NCBI GenBank assembly: GCA_919901565.1
Contig: CAKKPE010000084.1
Location: forward strand, 1-51,028
Origin: a bacterium
Lineage (GTDB): Bacteria > CG2-30-53-67
DNA length: 51,028 bases
Direction: 5' to 3'
The notes under the pieces are model-generated. The model searched no databases, was not told the DNA's origin, and saw only the letters and a program-made list of their open reading frames with translations. Position 1 is the stretch's first letter; each line of letters begins with the position of its first letter. The translations under genes were made by a program, and so were the position numbers. Positions 7,539 to 16,021 of this stretch are shown here, in pieces.

Positions 7539-7955
7539 ATGTATACACTTTTCGATTTCATCACGCACATCAAGATCATCGAATATCTGATTGCCCTGTC
7601 ATTCATTGCGGTATTCGTCATTTTCCTCGAAGTGCTGAAGCCGCACCCTTTCAGCGGGTTGATTGAGAACGGCAAAGACGATTTGAATTTCGTCAGGGAG
7701 GCAGGTATGAAGAATTTTATAAGATCCGCAGGCAAGATCATGGCCGCTCCGTTCATCGGGCTGGCTTATGTCATCGCCCTGCCCATCGCATTTGTTGTGG
7801 CCATCTCCATGCTGGCCATCGAAGGTATGGCCGGCGCTTTCGGCAAGAGTGCATCCTTTGGTTGGCGGCCGGTGGAGGCTTACCTCGGCGGCAAGAAACA
7901 GAAGAAGAACAAAAACAAGGGCGCCGATGACGGGGAAGGGGAAAAGGATAAATAA
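7539..7955 (+). CDS. Small membrane protein, redox operon gene 2 (paralogue of gene 1)
   Basis: A 138-residue protein with an extra N-terminal membrane helix (IEYLIALSFIAVFVIFLEVL), then a hydrophobic region (IMAAPFIGLAYVIALPIAFV) and the tail SFGWRPVEAYLGGKK that matches FEWRPTESYLAGDKK of gene 1. The end is a Lys/Asp/Glu-rich cytoplasmic tail. An AAAGGAGGAG site precedes the start. Function unknown; probably paired with gene 1 in the membrane part of the complex. Confidence 0.72.
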   Translation: MYTLFDFITHIKIIEYLIALSFIAVFVIFLEVLKPHPFSGLIENGKDDLNFVREAGMKNFIRSAGKIMAAPFIGLAYVIALPIAFVVAISMLAIEGMAGAFGKSASFGWRPVEAYLGGKKQKKNKNKGADDGEGEKDK

Positions 7956-7983
7956 AGGACTGTTTGCAAAGGAGCTGGATCCT

Positions 7984-8466
7984 ATGAAAAAAATAGTTTT
8001 TTGTCTCATGGCCATCTGCCTGGTCTTGCTCTTGGTCCAACCATTATGTGCGGGGAGTGATTCAAATGCAGGTGCCGGACCGGCTGCGCCTTCGGGCGTG
8101 AGCGCGCCGGGGACCATTCTGCTTGACTCTCTCAGCCGGATCTATGAGCCTGTGAATTTCAATCACGACATGCACACCTCCGTTGCAGAACACTGTTCCC
8201 AATGCCACCATGAGCACCCTTCAGCAAAAGAGGTGACGTGCACCGAGTGCCATTCCATCACGGCAACGGATTTCAGGAGATCCGCAAAAACCGGTTTCAT
8301 TGCGTGCAGGAGCTGCCATGCGGCCATTGATCCGGCCCAGCCGGGTTTCCCGGGGCTGAAGGCGGCGTACCACCGCACCTGTTTCCAGTGTCACAGGGAT
8401 ATGGGGGATGTGGGTTTGGACCCGCTGAGTTGTTCCATGAAATGTCATGCCAAAAAGAAAGGATAA
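7984..8466 (+). CDS. Periplasmic multiheme cytochrome c (class III type)
   Basis: A 160-residue secreted cytochrome. MKKIVFCLMAICLVLLL... is a signal peptide cut near PLCAG. The mature part has four CxxCH motifs (CSQCH, CTECH, CRSCH, CFQCH) and one longer CSMKCH motif at the C-terminus, with spaced His residues (FNHDMH, HHEHP) as distal ligands, as in cytochromes c3/c7. The start at 7984 was chosen because it gives the signal peptide and has AAGGAGC upstream. It would shuttle electrons between periplasmic partners and the FeS/NrfD complex encoded next. Confidence 0.9.
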   Translation: MKKIVFCLMAICLVLLLVQPLCAGSDSNAGAGPAAPSGVSAPGTILLDSLSRIYEPVNFNHDMHTSVAEHCSQCHHEHPSAKEVTCTECHSITATDFRRSAKTGFIACRSCHAAIDPAQPGFPGLKAAYHRTCFQCHRDMGDVGLDPLSCSMKCHAKKKG

Positions 8467-8470
8467 GGCC

Positions 8471-9397
8471 ATGAGTTTAGATCGCAGACAATTTTTGAAG
8501 ACAGTATCTGTGCTCACGGGATCAGCAGTTCTCGGTCCGTACACCAGTGCCCTTGCCTCCGGGGAATTTCATGGATGGCCCGACCGTTACGGGATGTTGA
8601 CCGATTTCACCGAATGCGTGGGCTGCCGTTCCTGCGAAAAGGCCTGCAACGAGGTGAATCATCTGCCGCAGCCTGAGGTGCCGTTTGACGACAAGTCGGT
8701 CTTCGACACGCAGAGACGGCCCACGGCCCACGCCTACACCGTGGTCAACCGCTACGAGAATACCGGGGATCCGGGCAAGCCGATTTACCGCAAGGTACAA
8801 TGCAATCACTGCAATGAGCCGGCCTGTGCCTCAGCCTGTCCGATTCATGCCTACACCAAGACACCGGAAGGCCCGGTGCTGTACAATGAAAATCTTTGTT
8901 TCGGCTGCCGGTATTGCATGATCGCCTGCCCCTTCTATGTGCCGGCCTATGATTATGCGAGCGCTTTTGAGCCCAGGATCGTGAAGTGCGTCATGTGCTA
9001 TGACCGGATCAGAGAGGGAAAGATTCCCGGCTGCGCCGAGGCCTGTCCCACGCAGTCCGTGACATTCGGGAAGAGAAGCGATCTCCTCAAGCTGGCGGCT
9101 GAAAAGATAGCGAAGGACCCGGAGCGCTATATAGACCATATTTACGGCGAGAGGGAGGCCGGCGGGACCGGCTGGCTCTACATCTCCGGCGTTCCCTTTG
9201 AGCAGCTCGGTTTTTCAACCGATCTCCCTGAGAAACCCATGGTTGAGGAGGTAAAGGGGTTCCTCTCGTCCGTGCCGGTGGTCTTTACGGTCTGGCCGGC
9301 CCTCTTCGGGAGCATCTATGCCGCCTCCCGCCATCATGAGGCGTACACCAGGGAAGAGATGCAGCATCAATCCAAAGAGGGGGGAAAAGAAAAATGA
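8471..9397 (+). CDS. Tat-exported 4Fe-4S protein (HybA/HmcB/DsrO-like)
   Basis: A 308-residue protein with a twin-arginine signal (DRRQFLKTVSVLTG) and four Cys quartets typical of four [4Fe-4S] clusters: CVGCRSCEKAC, CNHCNEPACASACP, CFGCRYCMIACP and CVMCY...CAEACP. A C-terminal hydrophobic segment (SVPVVFTVWPALFGSIYAAS) should anchor it, as in HybA. The ATG at 8471 follows AAGGATAAGGCC. Its last codons overlap the NrfD-family gene (ATGA), indicating tight coupling. It passes electrons between the quinone-active membrane subunit and the cytochromes. Confidence 0.92.
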   Translation: MSLDRRQFLKTVSVLTGSAVLGPYTSALASGEFHGWPDRYGMLTDFTECVGCRSCEKACNEVNHLPQPEVPFDDKSVFDTQRRPTAHAYTVVNRYENTGDPGKPIYRKVQCNHCNEPACASACPIHAYTKTPEGPVLYNENLCFGCRYCMIACPFYVPAYDYASAFEPRIVKCVMCYDRIREGKIPGCAEACPTQSVTFGKRSDLLKLAAEKIAKDPERYIDHIYGEREAGGTGWLYISGVPFEQLGFSTDLPEKPMVEEVKGFLSSVPVVFTVWPALFGSIYAASRHHEAYTREEMQHQSKEGGKEK

Positions 9398-10626
9398 ATC
9401 ATAATACAACGATCACTAAACGAGATGACTTCCAGGCCTGGTTCCTGAATAAATTGCTGATGGGGATGACGTGGCCCGAATATATGAGGCAAATGATCAC
9501 GCCTTTTAATGTTGCGGCGGCCATCATCCTCAGCGTGGGCCTTCCCCTGATGGGGCTCCGTTATATCCATGGGCTCGAGGTCGTCACGGACGCATCCAAC
9601 GAGTATCCATGGGGGTTGTTTCTCGGCTGGGGGCTCTTTGCAGGGGTCCCGCTTTCCGCCACCGGCTTTGTCATGGCCACGGCCTATTACATCTTCGGTT
9701 TTAAACGATACAAGCCCCTGGTGCGGCTCGCGGTTCTCGCTGGTTTCCTCGGGTATTTCTTTGCCGTGATCTATCTGATGACAGACCTGGGCCGGCCATG
9801 GCGGATCTACTATCCCATGTTCGTGGGATTCGGCACCGCATCGGTCCTGTTTCTGGTGGCCTGGCATGTGGCGACCTACCTGACGGTGCAGTTTCTTGAA
9901 TTCAGTCCGGCCATCCTCGAGTGGCTTGAGGCAGGGAGAACGCGCAAGTGGGCCGTCATGATCACCATCGCTATGACCATCGCCGGGATCATCCTATCCA
10001 CGCTGCACCAATCCGCTCTCGGTGCGCTGTTCCTGCTTGCCCCGGCCAAGATGCACCCGCTCTGGTACACTTCGTATCTGCCGACGTTATTTCTGGCCTC
10101 CAGCATCTATGCGGCGCTTGGGATGGTGATCGTGGTCAGCACCCTGTCGGCCGTTTTCCTGAAGAAGAGAGCCGATGATCATTTTCTTGGAAACCTGAAC
10201 GAGCTGACCATCGGCCTTGGGAAAGGAACGAGTATCGGGATCCTGGTTTACCTGGCCCTGAAGCTGGTCTCGCTGGCCCACGGCGATGCCTGGGGGCTCC
10301 TTGGCACTCCCTATGGCCATTGGTACCTTGTGGAAATATTGGGGTTTGTGCTCCTGCCCGCGCTGATCCTGGCGGTCGGGGTGAAGAAAGCAAGCGTGGG
10401 GCTTGTCCGGTTCGGTGGTTTTCACGCGGTCATCGGCGTTATCCTGAACCGGATCAATGTCTCCATGGTGGCCTTCAACTGGAAGCTTCCGGATCATATC
10501 CATGATATCATACCTCACTGGCAGGAGACAGCGGTGGTCCTGTCGATTTTCACCCTTCACATACTGGTTTTCCGCTGGATTCTGGTTCGGATGCCGGTGA
10601 TCTATCAGGATCAGGGCTTTAAGTAG
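9394..10626 (+). CDS. NrfD/PsrC-family membrane subunit (HybB/HmcC-like)
   Basis: A 410-residue polytopic protein of the NrfD superfamily, longer than PsrC and close to the HybB/HmcC size. About ten hydrophobic segments are visible, for example FNVAAAIILSVGLPLMGLRY and WGLFLGWGLFAGVPLSATGF; conserved-looking charged residues inside the membrane (DLGRPWRIYYP, ILNRINVSMVAF) match the quinone-site and Glu/Arg pattern of the family. It should oxidise or reduce menaquinone and exchange electrons with the FeS protein encoded just upstream. No hydrogenase or molybdoenzyme is in this operon. Confidence 0.92.
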   Translation: MNHNTTITKRDDFQAWFLNKLLMGMTWPEYMRQMITPFNVAAAIILSVGLPLMGLRYIHGLEVVTDASNEYPWGLFLGWGLFAGVPLSATGFVMATAYYIFGFKRYKPLVRLAVLAGFLGYFFAVIYLMTDLGRPWRIYYPMFVGFGTASVLFLVAWHVATYLTVQFLEFSPAILEWLEAGRTRKWAVMITIAMTIAGIILSTLHQSALGALFLLAPAKMHPLWYTSYLPTLFLASSIYAALGMVIVVSTLSAVFLKKRADDHFLGNLNELTIGLGKGTSIGILVYLALKLVSLAHGDAWGLLGTPYGHWYLVEILGFVLLPALILAVGVKKASVGLVRFGGFHAVIGVILNRINVSMVAFNWKLPDHIHDIIPHWQETAVVLSIFTLHILVFRWILVRMPVIYQDQGFK

Positions 10627-10662
10627 CTTGAAAAAAACTATTCGGATGTGTAATATAAAATC

Positions 10663-12105
10663 ATGAAGCAGGCAATCCTATCATTCGCAGTGTTCCTCCT
10701 GGGCATGGTGCTCTTTGCATCGGGCCGGGCCTCTGCAGAAAATGCGGCAGTCCCGGATACTGTCGGGAAATGCATGGTGTGTCATGCCCAGCGGGGAATT
10801 GTCAAGAAGTTCGAGAACGGGGAATCCATAGAAGCCTACGTCGATGGAGAGAAATTTAGGGCATCTGTTCATCGTGCCCTCTCCTGTCCGGCATGCCATC
10901 ACGATTTTTCCGGGGATAATCACCCCGTCAGACGATTCAGGAGCAGGAAACAATTCAGGATACAGTCCACTCTGGTCTGCCGGCAATGCCACAAGGACGA
11001 AGAGGTCATGAAAAAAACCATTCATGCCAACCTCTTTCAGCAGGAACAGCAAGGCGATGTCCCCCTCTGCACGGATTGCCATACCGCCCATGCCGTCGCG
11101 GTTATTTCCGGCGGCAGGCTCACCGCGAATGAAACGCAGTACTGCCTGAGCTGTCATCAGCATCATATGAAGCTTCAGTTCAAGGACGGTTCGGACATGG
11201 CCCTGGATGTTGATCGATCCGATTTGTCGGCCTCTGCGCACAGCAAACTCGGTTGTTCGGACTGCCACTATGGTTTCTCGTCCGAGGAGCACCCTCAGAG
11301 AAATTTCAGGACAAGAAGGGACTATTCCATCGCCTCTGCAGAGATCTGTCAGCGATGCCATTTTGACAAATATACCCAGACCATGGAGAGCATTCATCAC
11401 AGCAAGCAGTCGCAGGGGGACCTGCGTACGCCGATCTGCACGGACTGTCACGGATCACATGCGGCCGCCTATGTGAGGGATGAGAAGAACTTCAGTGTGT
11501 CAAGGTGCCGGAAGTGCCATCCCGATATTTACGATACCTATGCCAGGAGCGTTCACGGGAAGGCGCTTTTCAATGAACAGAACAAGGATGTGCCTGTGTG
11601 CATTGACTGCCACAAGGTCCATAACATCAAGAACCCCCTGACCCTGGAATTCCACGAGAGAATTCCGGATATGTGCAGCAACTGTCATGCCAACAAGGCC
11701 ATTGTGGGCAAGTACGGGCTCTCCACGGATGTGGTCAAAACCTACCTGTCGGATTTTCACGGGATGACGCTGGGGCTTTACAAGAAGCAGAGAGAGGCCC
11801 TGTCCAAGCCGGCAAGGCCGATCGCCGTCTGCACGGACTGCCACGGCATACACAATATCAGCAGCACCCGCGATACACCCGCGGCCGTGGTCAAGGAAAA
11901 TTTACTGAAGCGGTGCCAGAAATGCCACCACGACGCCACGGAAAAATTTCAGGACGCGTGGCTTTCACATTACAAGCCGAGCTTGTCGAGGACTCCCCTG
12001 GTATTTCTTGTGGATATGGCATACAGGATTTTTCTGCCTGTTTTGCTGCTCGGGCTGTTTCTGCAGATCTTTTTGCACATCTGGCGTTATGCGGTAAACA
12101 GATGA
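10663..12105 (+). CDS. Membrane-anchored 13-heme cytochrome c
   Basis: A 480-residue cytochrome with a signal peptide (AILSFAVFLLGMVLFASGRA) and thirteen CxxCH motifs: CMVCH, CPACH, CRQCH, CTDCH, CLSCH, CSDCH, CQRCH, CTDCH, CRKCH, CIDCH, CSNCH, CTDCH, CQKCH. A C-terminal helix (FLPVLLLGLFLQIFLHIW) tethers it to the inner membrane. The CTDCH-x-H pattern recurs three times, which suggests internal duplication of tri- to tetraheme units. The gene overlaps its cytochrome b neighbour region closely. It likely forms a wire from the quinone pool across the periplasm. Confidence 0.93.
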   Translation: MKQAILSFAVFLLGMVLFASGRASAENAAVPDTVGKCMVCHAQRGIVKKFENGESIEAYVDGEKFRASVHRALSCPACHHDFSGDNHPVRRFRSRKQFRIQSTLVCRQCHKDEEVMKKTIHANLFQQEQQGDVPLCTDCHTAHAVAVISGGRLTANETQYCLSCHQHHMKLQFKDGSDMALDVDRSDLSASAHSKLGCSDCHYGFSSEEHPQRNFRTRRDYSIASAEICQRCHFDKYTQTMESIHHSKQSQGDLRTPICTDCHGSHAAAYVRDEKNFSVSRCRKCHPDIYDTYARSVHGKALFNEQNKDVPVCIDCHKVHNIKNPLTLEFHERIPDMCSNCHANKAIVGKYGLSTDVVKTYLSDFHGMTLGLYKKQREALSKPARPIAVCTDCHGIHNISSTRDTPAAVVKENLLKRCQKCHHDATEKFQDAWLSHYKPSLSRTPLVFLVDMAYRIFLPVLLLGLFLQIFLHIWRYAVNR

Positions 12106-12116
12106 TGGAGGATAGG

Positions 12117-12854
12117 ATGTTGTCCAGCGGGCCGGATAAAGAAAGAAAAATCAGAAGGTTCCGTACGATACGGGTTGTCGAACACTGGTTTGCGATCATC
12201 ATCGTAGGGATTCTGGTGGTGACGGGCCTGTCCCAGAAATATTACGTGCTCAACCTTTCTCAGTGGCTGATCCTGGAGTTGGGAGGCATAGATAATGTGC
12301 GCCTGCTGCACCGTTATATGGGGGTCGCCTTCCTGATACTGACCTTCGTACACGTGTTCATTGCCATGACGGGCGTTCTGTTCAGGAGATGGCAGCTTTC
12401 GATGATGATCAACAGGAATGATTTTACCAATGCCGTACACAATTTGAAATACTATGTTGGTCTGGAGAAAACCCCTGCCCAGTTCGACCGTTACGACTTC
12501 AAGCAGAAATTTGAATACTGGGGCATCCTGATTGGGGCATTCCTGATGATTGTCTCCGGGCTGATTCTCTGGTTCCCCATACAGGCGACCCATTTTCTGC
12601 CCGGAGAGATTGTCCCGGCCGCCAAGTCCATGCATACCCATCAGGCAACCTTGATCTTTATCATCATCGCTATATGGCACATTTATAATGCCCTATTCAG
12701 TCCGGACGTCTTTCCTATCGATACCAGTATCTTTACGGGGATGATCTCGCGTGAAAGGATGGCGAGGGAACACCCGCTTGAACTCGCCCGCATGGAAGGG
12801 GCGTCCCGTCAGCAAATACTTCAAGACTCTCATGAGAAGAAACCGGAGCACTAA
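12117..12854 (+). CDS. Cytochrome b subunit (formate dehydrogenase gamma/b561 type)
   Basis: A 245-residue membrane protein with four hydrophobic helices and the expected heme-ligand His residues: RVVEHWFAI in helix 1, LLHRYMG and FVHVFIA around helix 2, and HTHQATLIFIIIAIWHIYNA in helix 4. This is the FdnI/HydC-like diheme b fold. ATG 12117 is preferred because GGAGG lies five bases upstream; earlier in-frame ATGs at 12102 and 12105 overlap the previous stop. It gives the complex a second quinone-active site next to the 13-heme cytochrome. Confidence 0.87.
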   Translation: MLSSGPDKERKIRRFRTIRVVEHWFAIIIVGILVVTGLSQKYYVLNLSQWLILELGGIDNVRLLHRYMGVAFLILTFVHVFIAMTGVLFRRWQLSMMINRNDFTNAVHNLKYYVGLEKTPAQFDRYDFKQKFEYWGILIGAFLMIVSGLILWFPIQATHFLPGEIVPAAKSMHTHQATLIFIIIAIWHIYNALFSPDVFPIDTSIFTGMISRERMAREHPLELARMEGASRQQILQDSHEKKPEH

Positions 12855-12901
12855 GGAAGAGCGCCGGTCCGAATGAAGCGGCAGAGGATCATCTCATCCC
12901 C

Positions 12902-13549
12902 CTATTTGACCAGCCCTTTCTGGATAGCGAACTTCATCAGAGAGGTTCGTGAATGGATCCCGAGCTTCTCCGATAGGTTTGTCTGGTGGGCGATCACGGT
13001 CTTGACGCTGATGTTGAGAAGATCCGCAATCTCTTTGTGGCTGTATCCCTCTCCGATGACCTTGAGCACCTGTTTTTCCCGGTCGGTCAGTTTCTCGTAA
13101 GGGTCCTCCACCTGGACCTCGCCTTTCCCGAGATAACCGTCGATCACGCTGGATGTGATGGACGGGTGCAGGTAGCGATCTCCCCGTGCCACGGATCGAA
13201 TGGCGGAGATGAGGTCCGTGCCCACGGCGTGCTTCAGGATATATCCCGAGACCCCTGCCTTCAGGAGCCGGCTCACGTATTCCCGGTCGTCATACTGACT
13301 GAGAATCAGGATCCGGGTATCCGGGCAGGACTTCCTGATTTCGATGGTTGCTTCCATGCCGCCCAGGCCGGGCATGGCAATGTCCATCAGGATGATGTCG
13401 GGTTTGAGTTTTTCAGCCTTCTCGATGGCCTCCTTACCGTCGGCTGCCTCGCCCAGGATCTCGATATCTTCATGGAAACTCAACAGGGCTGTGATCCCCT
13501 CCCGCACCAGGGCATGGTCGTCTGCAATCACGATTCTGATCTTCGGCAT
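12902..13549 (-). CDS. NarL/LuxR-type response regulator
   Basis: A 215-residue two-domain regulator from MPKIRIVIADDH. The receiver domain shows the acidic pair DD, phospho-acceptor Asp in IILMDIAMPG and the Lys in SGYILKHA. The C-terminal LuxR HTH is intact (LTDREKQVLKVIGEGYSHKE, then IADLLNISVKTVIAHQ). It sits convergent to the redox operon and 89 bases downstream of the sensor kinase gene on the same strand, so the two form a cognate pair. Likely targets are the flanking cytochrome operons. Confidence 0.92.
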   Translation of the reverse strand: MPKIRIVIADDHALVREGITALLSFHEDIEILGEAADGKEAIEKAEKLKPDIILMDIAMPGLGGMEATIEIRKSCPDTRILILSQYDDREYVSRLLKAGVSGYILKHAVGTDLISAIRSVARGDRYLHPSITSSVIDGYLGKGEVQVEDPYEKLTDREKQVLKVIGEGYSHKEIADLLNISVKTVIAHQTNLSEKLGIHSRTSLMKFAIQKGLVK

Positions 13550-13638
13550 GGCCTGTCCTGACCTCTTTTCAACCTGACGGTGTGGTACTGTTTCTCCGGT
13601 CAACCTATCCAAGTTTTTACAAAGGGTCAAGGAAAAAG

Positions 13639-15474
13639 TTAAATCGGCACAAACACCGTCAGTTGTGTTCCTTTGTCGGGCTGGGAGCAGAGGGTCATCT
13701 TGCCGTCTATGAGCGCCACGCGTTCCTGCATCCCCAGTATCCCGAACCCGCCGTGTCTATCCCCGGACATGACCGAGCGGCTTATGTTCTGCACATCAAA
13801 GCCTTTTCCGTCGTCTTCTATCTCGATCTCCACGAAGGATTCGCAAAAGCACATCTGAACAAAAACATTTTTGGCCTGGGCATGCTTGGCGATATTAATC
13901 ACGGCTTCCTGGATGACCCGGAAAAGAAGGAGTTCCATCTGGCTGCAATCCAGTGCCAGTTCAGGACGTTTCTCAAGCTGATCGCAGCTTCCCTCGATGT
14001 CCAGGGAATAGTGTATTCCTTTCCCGCTGAGGTGCCGTTCGAGGATCCAGCGCACGGCGGAATCAAATCCGAGGTCGTCCAGTATGGGTGGACGAAGATC
14101 CTTGATGATGGTATGGATGCCTTGAAGAGAGAGGACACATTGTTCTCTCAGCCGCTTGAGTTTCTGCGGGACGTCTTTGTTCTTTTCCAGGGACTGCTGA
14201 AACGCATCCAGAGACATAAGAATCGCGTTTAATGACTGGCTTGTGTCGTCGTGAAGTTCTCTGGCAATGCGTTTGCGTTCCTCTTCCTCGGCCGTAATGA
14301 CCCTGCGCAGCAGGACCGAAAGCTTTTCACGGCTTTCCGCAAGGTCCTTGGTCCGTTCCAGTACCCGCTTTTCCAGTTCAAGATTCTGCCGCTGAATACT
14401 CTCATGGGACTCGGCAAGCTTGACTCTCATTCTGTCGAATCCATGGGCGAGCATCCCGACTTCGTCCTTGCCGACCGCCTCGATGGGTTCCGAGAGGTTC
14501 CCTTTGCCGATCCTGCGGGCGGCCTCGGTCAGGGCCTTCAAGGGTTTGACGATGCTTCTGCTGAGGCCGATGGCGAGGAGCAAAGCGGTGCCGATGGCGA
14601 TCAGGCTGAGACTGAAGAAGCCCTTCTTCAAAAGGGTGGAAGGAGCGAAGACGATTTCCTGCGGTTCTCGAATGGTGATCCCCCACGAAGCGAGGGATAA
14701 AGGGGCGAAGGCCAGTATGTCCTGGGTTTTCTCTTCATGACGCTCTTCTTCGGTATGACACCGATGGCATACACCCACGGAACTCTTTTTCTCAGCGATC
14801 AGGTTGCCCAGGAACATGTTGTGGTCGCTGCAGGTCAGAATCCGTTCCTGTTTGTTGGACGAGATAATAATACCATGACTGTCTACGAGCTCGATCACCG
14901 TACTGACATCAGCGGGAACGGATTTCAGGACCTGGGTAAAAAGGTAATTCGTGGGATTGATCTCTCCTCCGGCAACGCCGATGAAATCCCCGTTCTTGTT
15001 TTTCAGGGGTACCAGGGCAAAAATGACCTTCCTCTGGGTGGGTTCCATGGTATAGACATCGGAGACATAGGGCCTTTTGTCTGAAAGGGTCTTGCTGACA
15101 TAGGGGATGCTCAGGAGATTGATATTGCCGCCTTCCTGATGGGGATAGGTCAGCACCACATTCCCGTAGATGTCGAGGAGGAAGATTCTGTCCGTGAAGA
15201 TGGAATATTCATAGGCCGTCTTGATCGCCTTTTTCTCCGGGTCCCAATCATCGTCTTCAAAATCTATTCTTCCGGATATGGAAATATCCTGAAGCCTTCG
15301 GAGGTTGCTCTCAAGCATATAGTCAATATATTTCCCGATAATGTTGGCCAGAGTGAGACGGCTTTCCAGGGATCGCTGAATGCTGTCATTGACGCTGATG
15401 GTGCTGATAATACCGAGGCTGATCAGGATGATCAGAATGCTCAACGTTATGGAGATGATAATTCTTTTCTGCAT
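13639..15474 (-). CDS. Sensor histidine kinase with heme-binding periplasmic domain
   Basis: A 611-residue kinase (start MQKRIIIS; an upstream in-frame ATG at 15498 is also possible). Order: TM helix 1, a periplasmic Cache/PAS-like domain of about 250 residues, TM helix 2 (FFSLSLIAIGTALLLAIGL), HAMP, HisKA_3 dimerisation domain with ERKRIARELHDDTSQSLNAI, and HATPase_c with GGFGILGMQERV. The periplasmic domain contains CHRCH at residues 236-240, a canonical c-type heme attachment motif. This suggests a redox- or gas-sensing kinase. It is a NarX-like partner of the adjacent response regulator and borders two cytochrome operons. Confidence 0.92.
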   Translation of the reverse strand: MQKRIIISITLSILIILISLGIISTISVNDSIQRSLESRLTLANIIGKYIDYMLESNLRRLQDISISGRIDFEDDDWDPEKKAIKTAYEYSIFTDRIFLLDIYGNVVLTYPHQEGGNINLLSIPYVSKTLSDKRPYVSDVYTMEPTQRKVIFALVPLKNKNGDFIGVAGGEINPTNYLFTQVLKSVPADVSTVIELVDSHGIIISSNKQERILTCSDHNMFLGNLIAEKKSSVGVCHRCHTEEERHEEKTQDILAFAPLSLASWGITIREPQEIVFAPSTLLKKGFFSLSLIAIGTALLLAIGLSRSIVKPLKALTEAARRIGKGNLSEPIEAVGKDEVGMLAHGFDRMRVKLAESHESIQRQNLELEKRVLERTKDLAESREKLSVLLRRVITAEEEERKRIARELHDDTSQSLNAILMSLDAFQQSLEKNKDVPQKLKRLREQCVLSLQGIHTIIKDLRPPILDDLGFDSAVRWILERHLSGKGIHYSLDIEGSCDQLEKRPELALDCSQMELLLFRVIQEAVINIAKHAQAKNVFVQMCFCESFVEIEIEDDGKGFDVQNISRSVMSGDRHGGFGILGMQERVALIDGKMTLCSQPDKGTQLTVFVPI

Positions 15475-15698
15475 AATGGGCTCAGGATATCCCGGCACAG
15501 CATGGCCGGGGCCTCAGGGAGTTATGGCCCTGTAAACAGGCTGTTGTGCAAACCGGATAATGCTCTCGGGTCTTACGGCTGCAGAACGGCAGCAGATTTC
15601 TTTTATACGCATGTTTTTTTAGTTCCGCAAGTATACCATGTATCCTGTCATAATCAAATACCGGGGCGAGCGAGGTGAAGAGATTATCGGCCTCTTTT

Positions 15699-15714
15699 TT
15701 ATCATTTTTGATAA
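15699..15714. promoter_or_regulatory. Palindrome in the kinase/sulfur-operon intergenic region
   Basis: TTATCA-TTTT-TGATAA, six-base arms, lies about 120 bases upstream of the sigma-54 element at 15834. It is a possible activator site for that promoter or for the divergent kinase gene; position is the only support. Confidence 0.35.
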
Positions 15715-15797
15715 GGGGTTTCTCAAAAATGGTATTTCCTGGTCTTTTTATTCTCCTTAGTTATGCCGGTCAGGGAAGGGAATAGGTAAAGAAATAC

Positions 15798-15815
15798 ATA
15801 TGCTTATCAGCATAT
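15798..15815 (+). promoter_or_regulatory. Palindrome just upstream of the sigma-54 promoter
   Basis: ATATGC-TTATCA-GCATAT, a perfect six-base-arm palindrome, ends 19 bases before the -24 element. Enhancer sites for sigma-54 activators usually lie further away, so this could bind a repressor or IHF-like protein instead. Confidence 0.4.
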
Positions 15816-15833
15816 TCTTAACAATGAATGCTT

Positions 15834-15850
15834 TGGCATTGTTTTTGCAT
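15834..15850 (+). promoter_or_regulatory. Sigma-54 (RpoN) promoter of the sulfur operon
   Basis: TGGCAT-TGTTT-TTGCAT matches the consensus TGGCAC-N5-TTGCA at nearly all positions, and the GG (15835) and GC (15847) are exactly 12 bases apart. The start site would be near 15860, giving a 160-base leader to the cytochrome gene at 16022. A GC-rich hairpin-like stretch (GTGAGGGC-TTCG-GCC) follows in the leader. Confidence 0.7.
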
Positions 15851-16021
15851 CTTAAAAGCGTGAGGGCTTCGGCCTTTTGCTTCACGTTCCAAGGGGTGAT
15901 GAACTTCTGAAAAAGATTTTGATGTTTCCCGGGATAACGGCTCGGTACTGCCGAGTGCGTGAGAGAACAGTTCTATAAAAGAGATGCAAAATGTTTAACT
16001 CAAAAATGGGAGGGAAGCCTT

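Noticed and set aside
8471-10626. Assignment as hydrogenase-2 subunits HybA and HybB
   Set aside because: Sequence type fits, but no NiFe hydrogenase large or small subunit is nearby and the operon contains only cytochromes.
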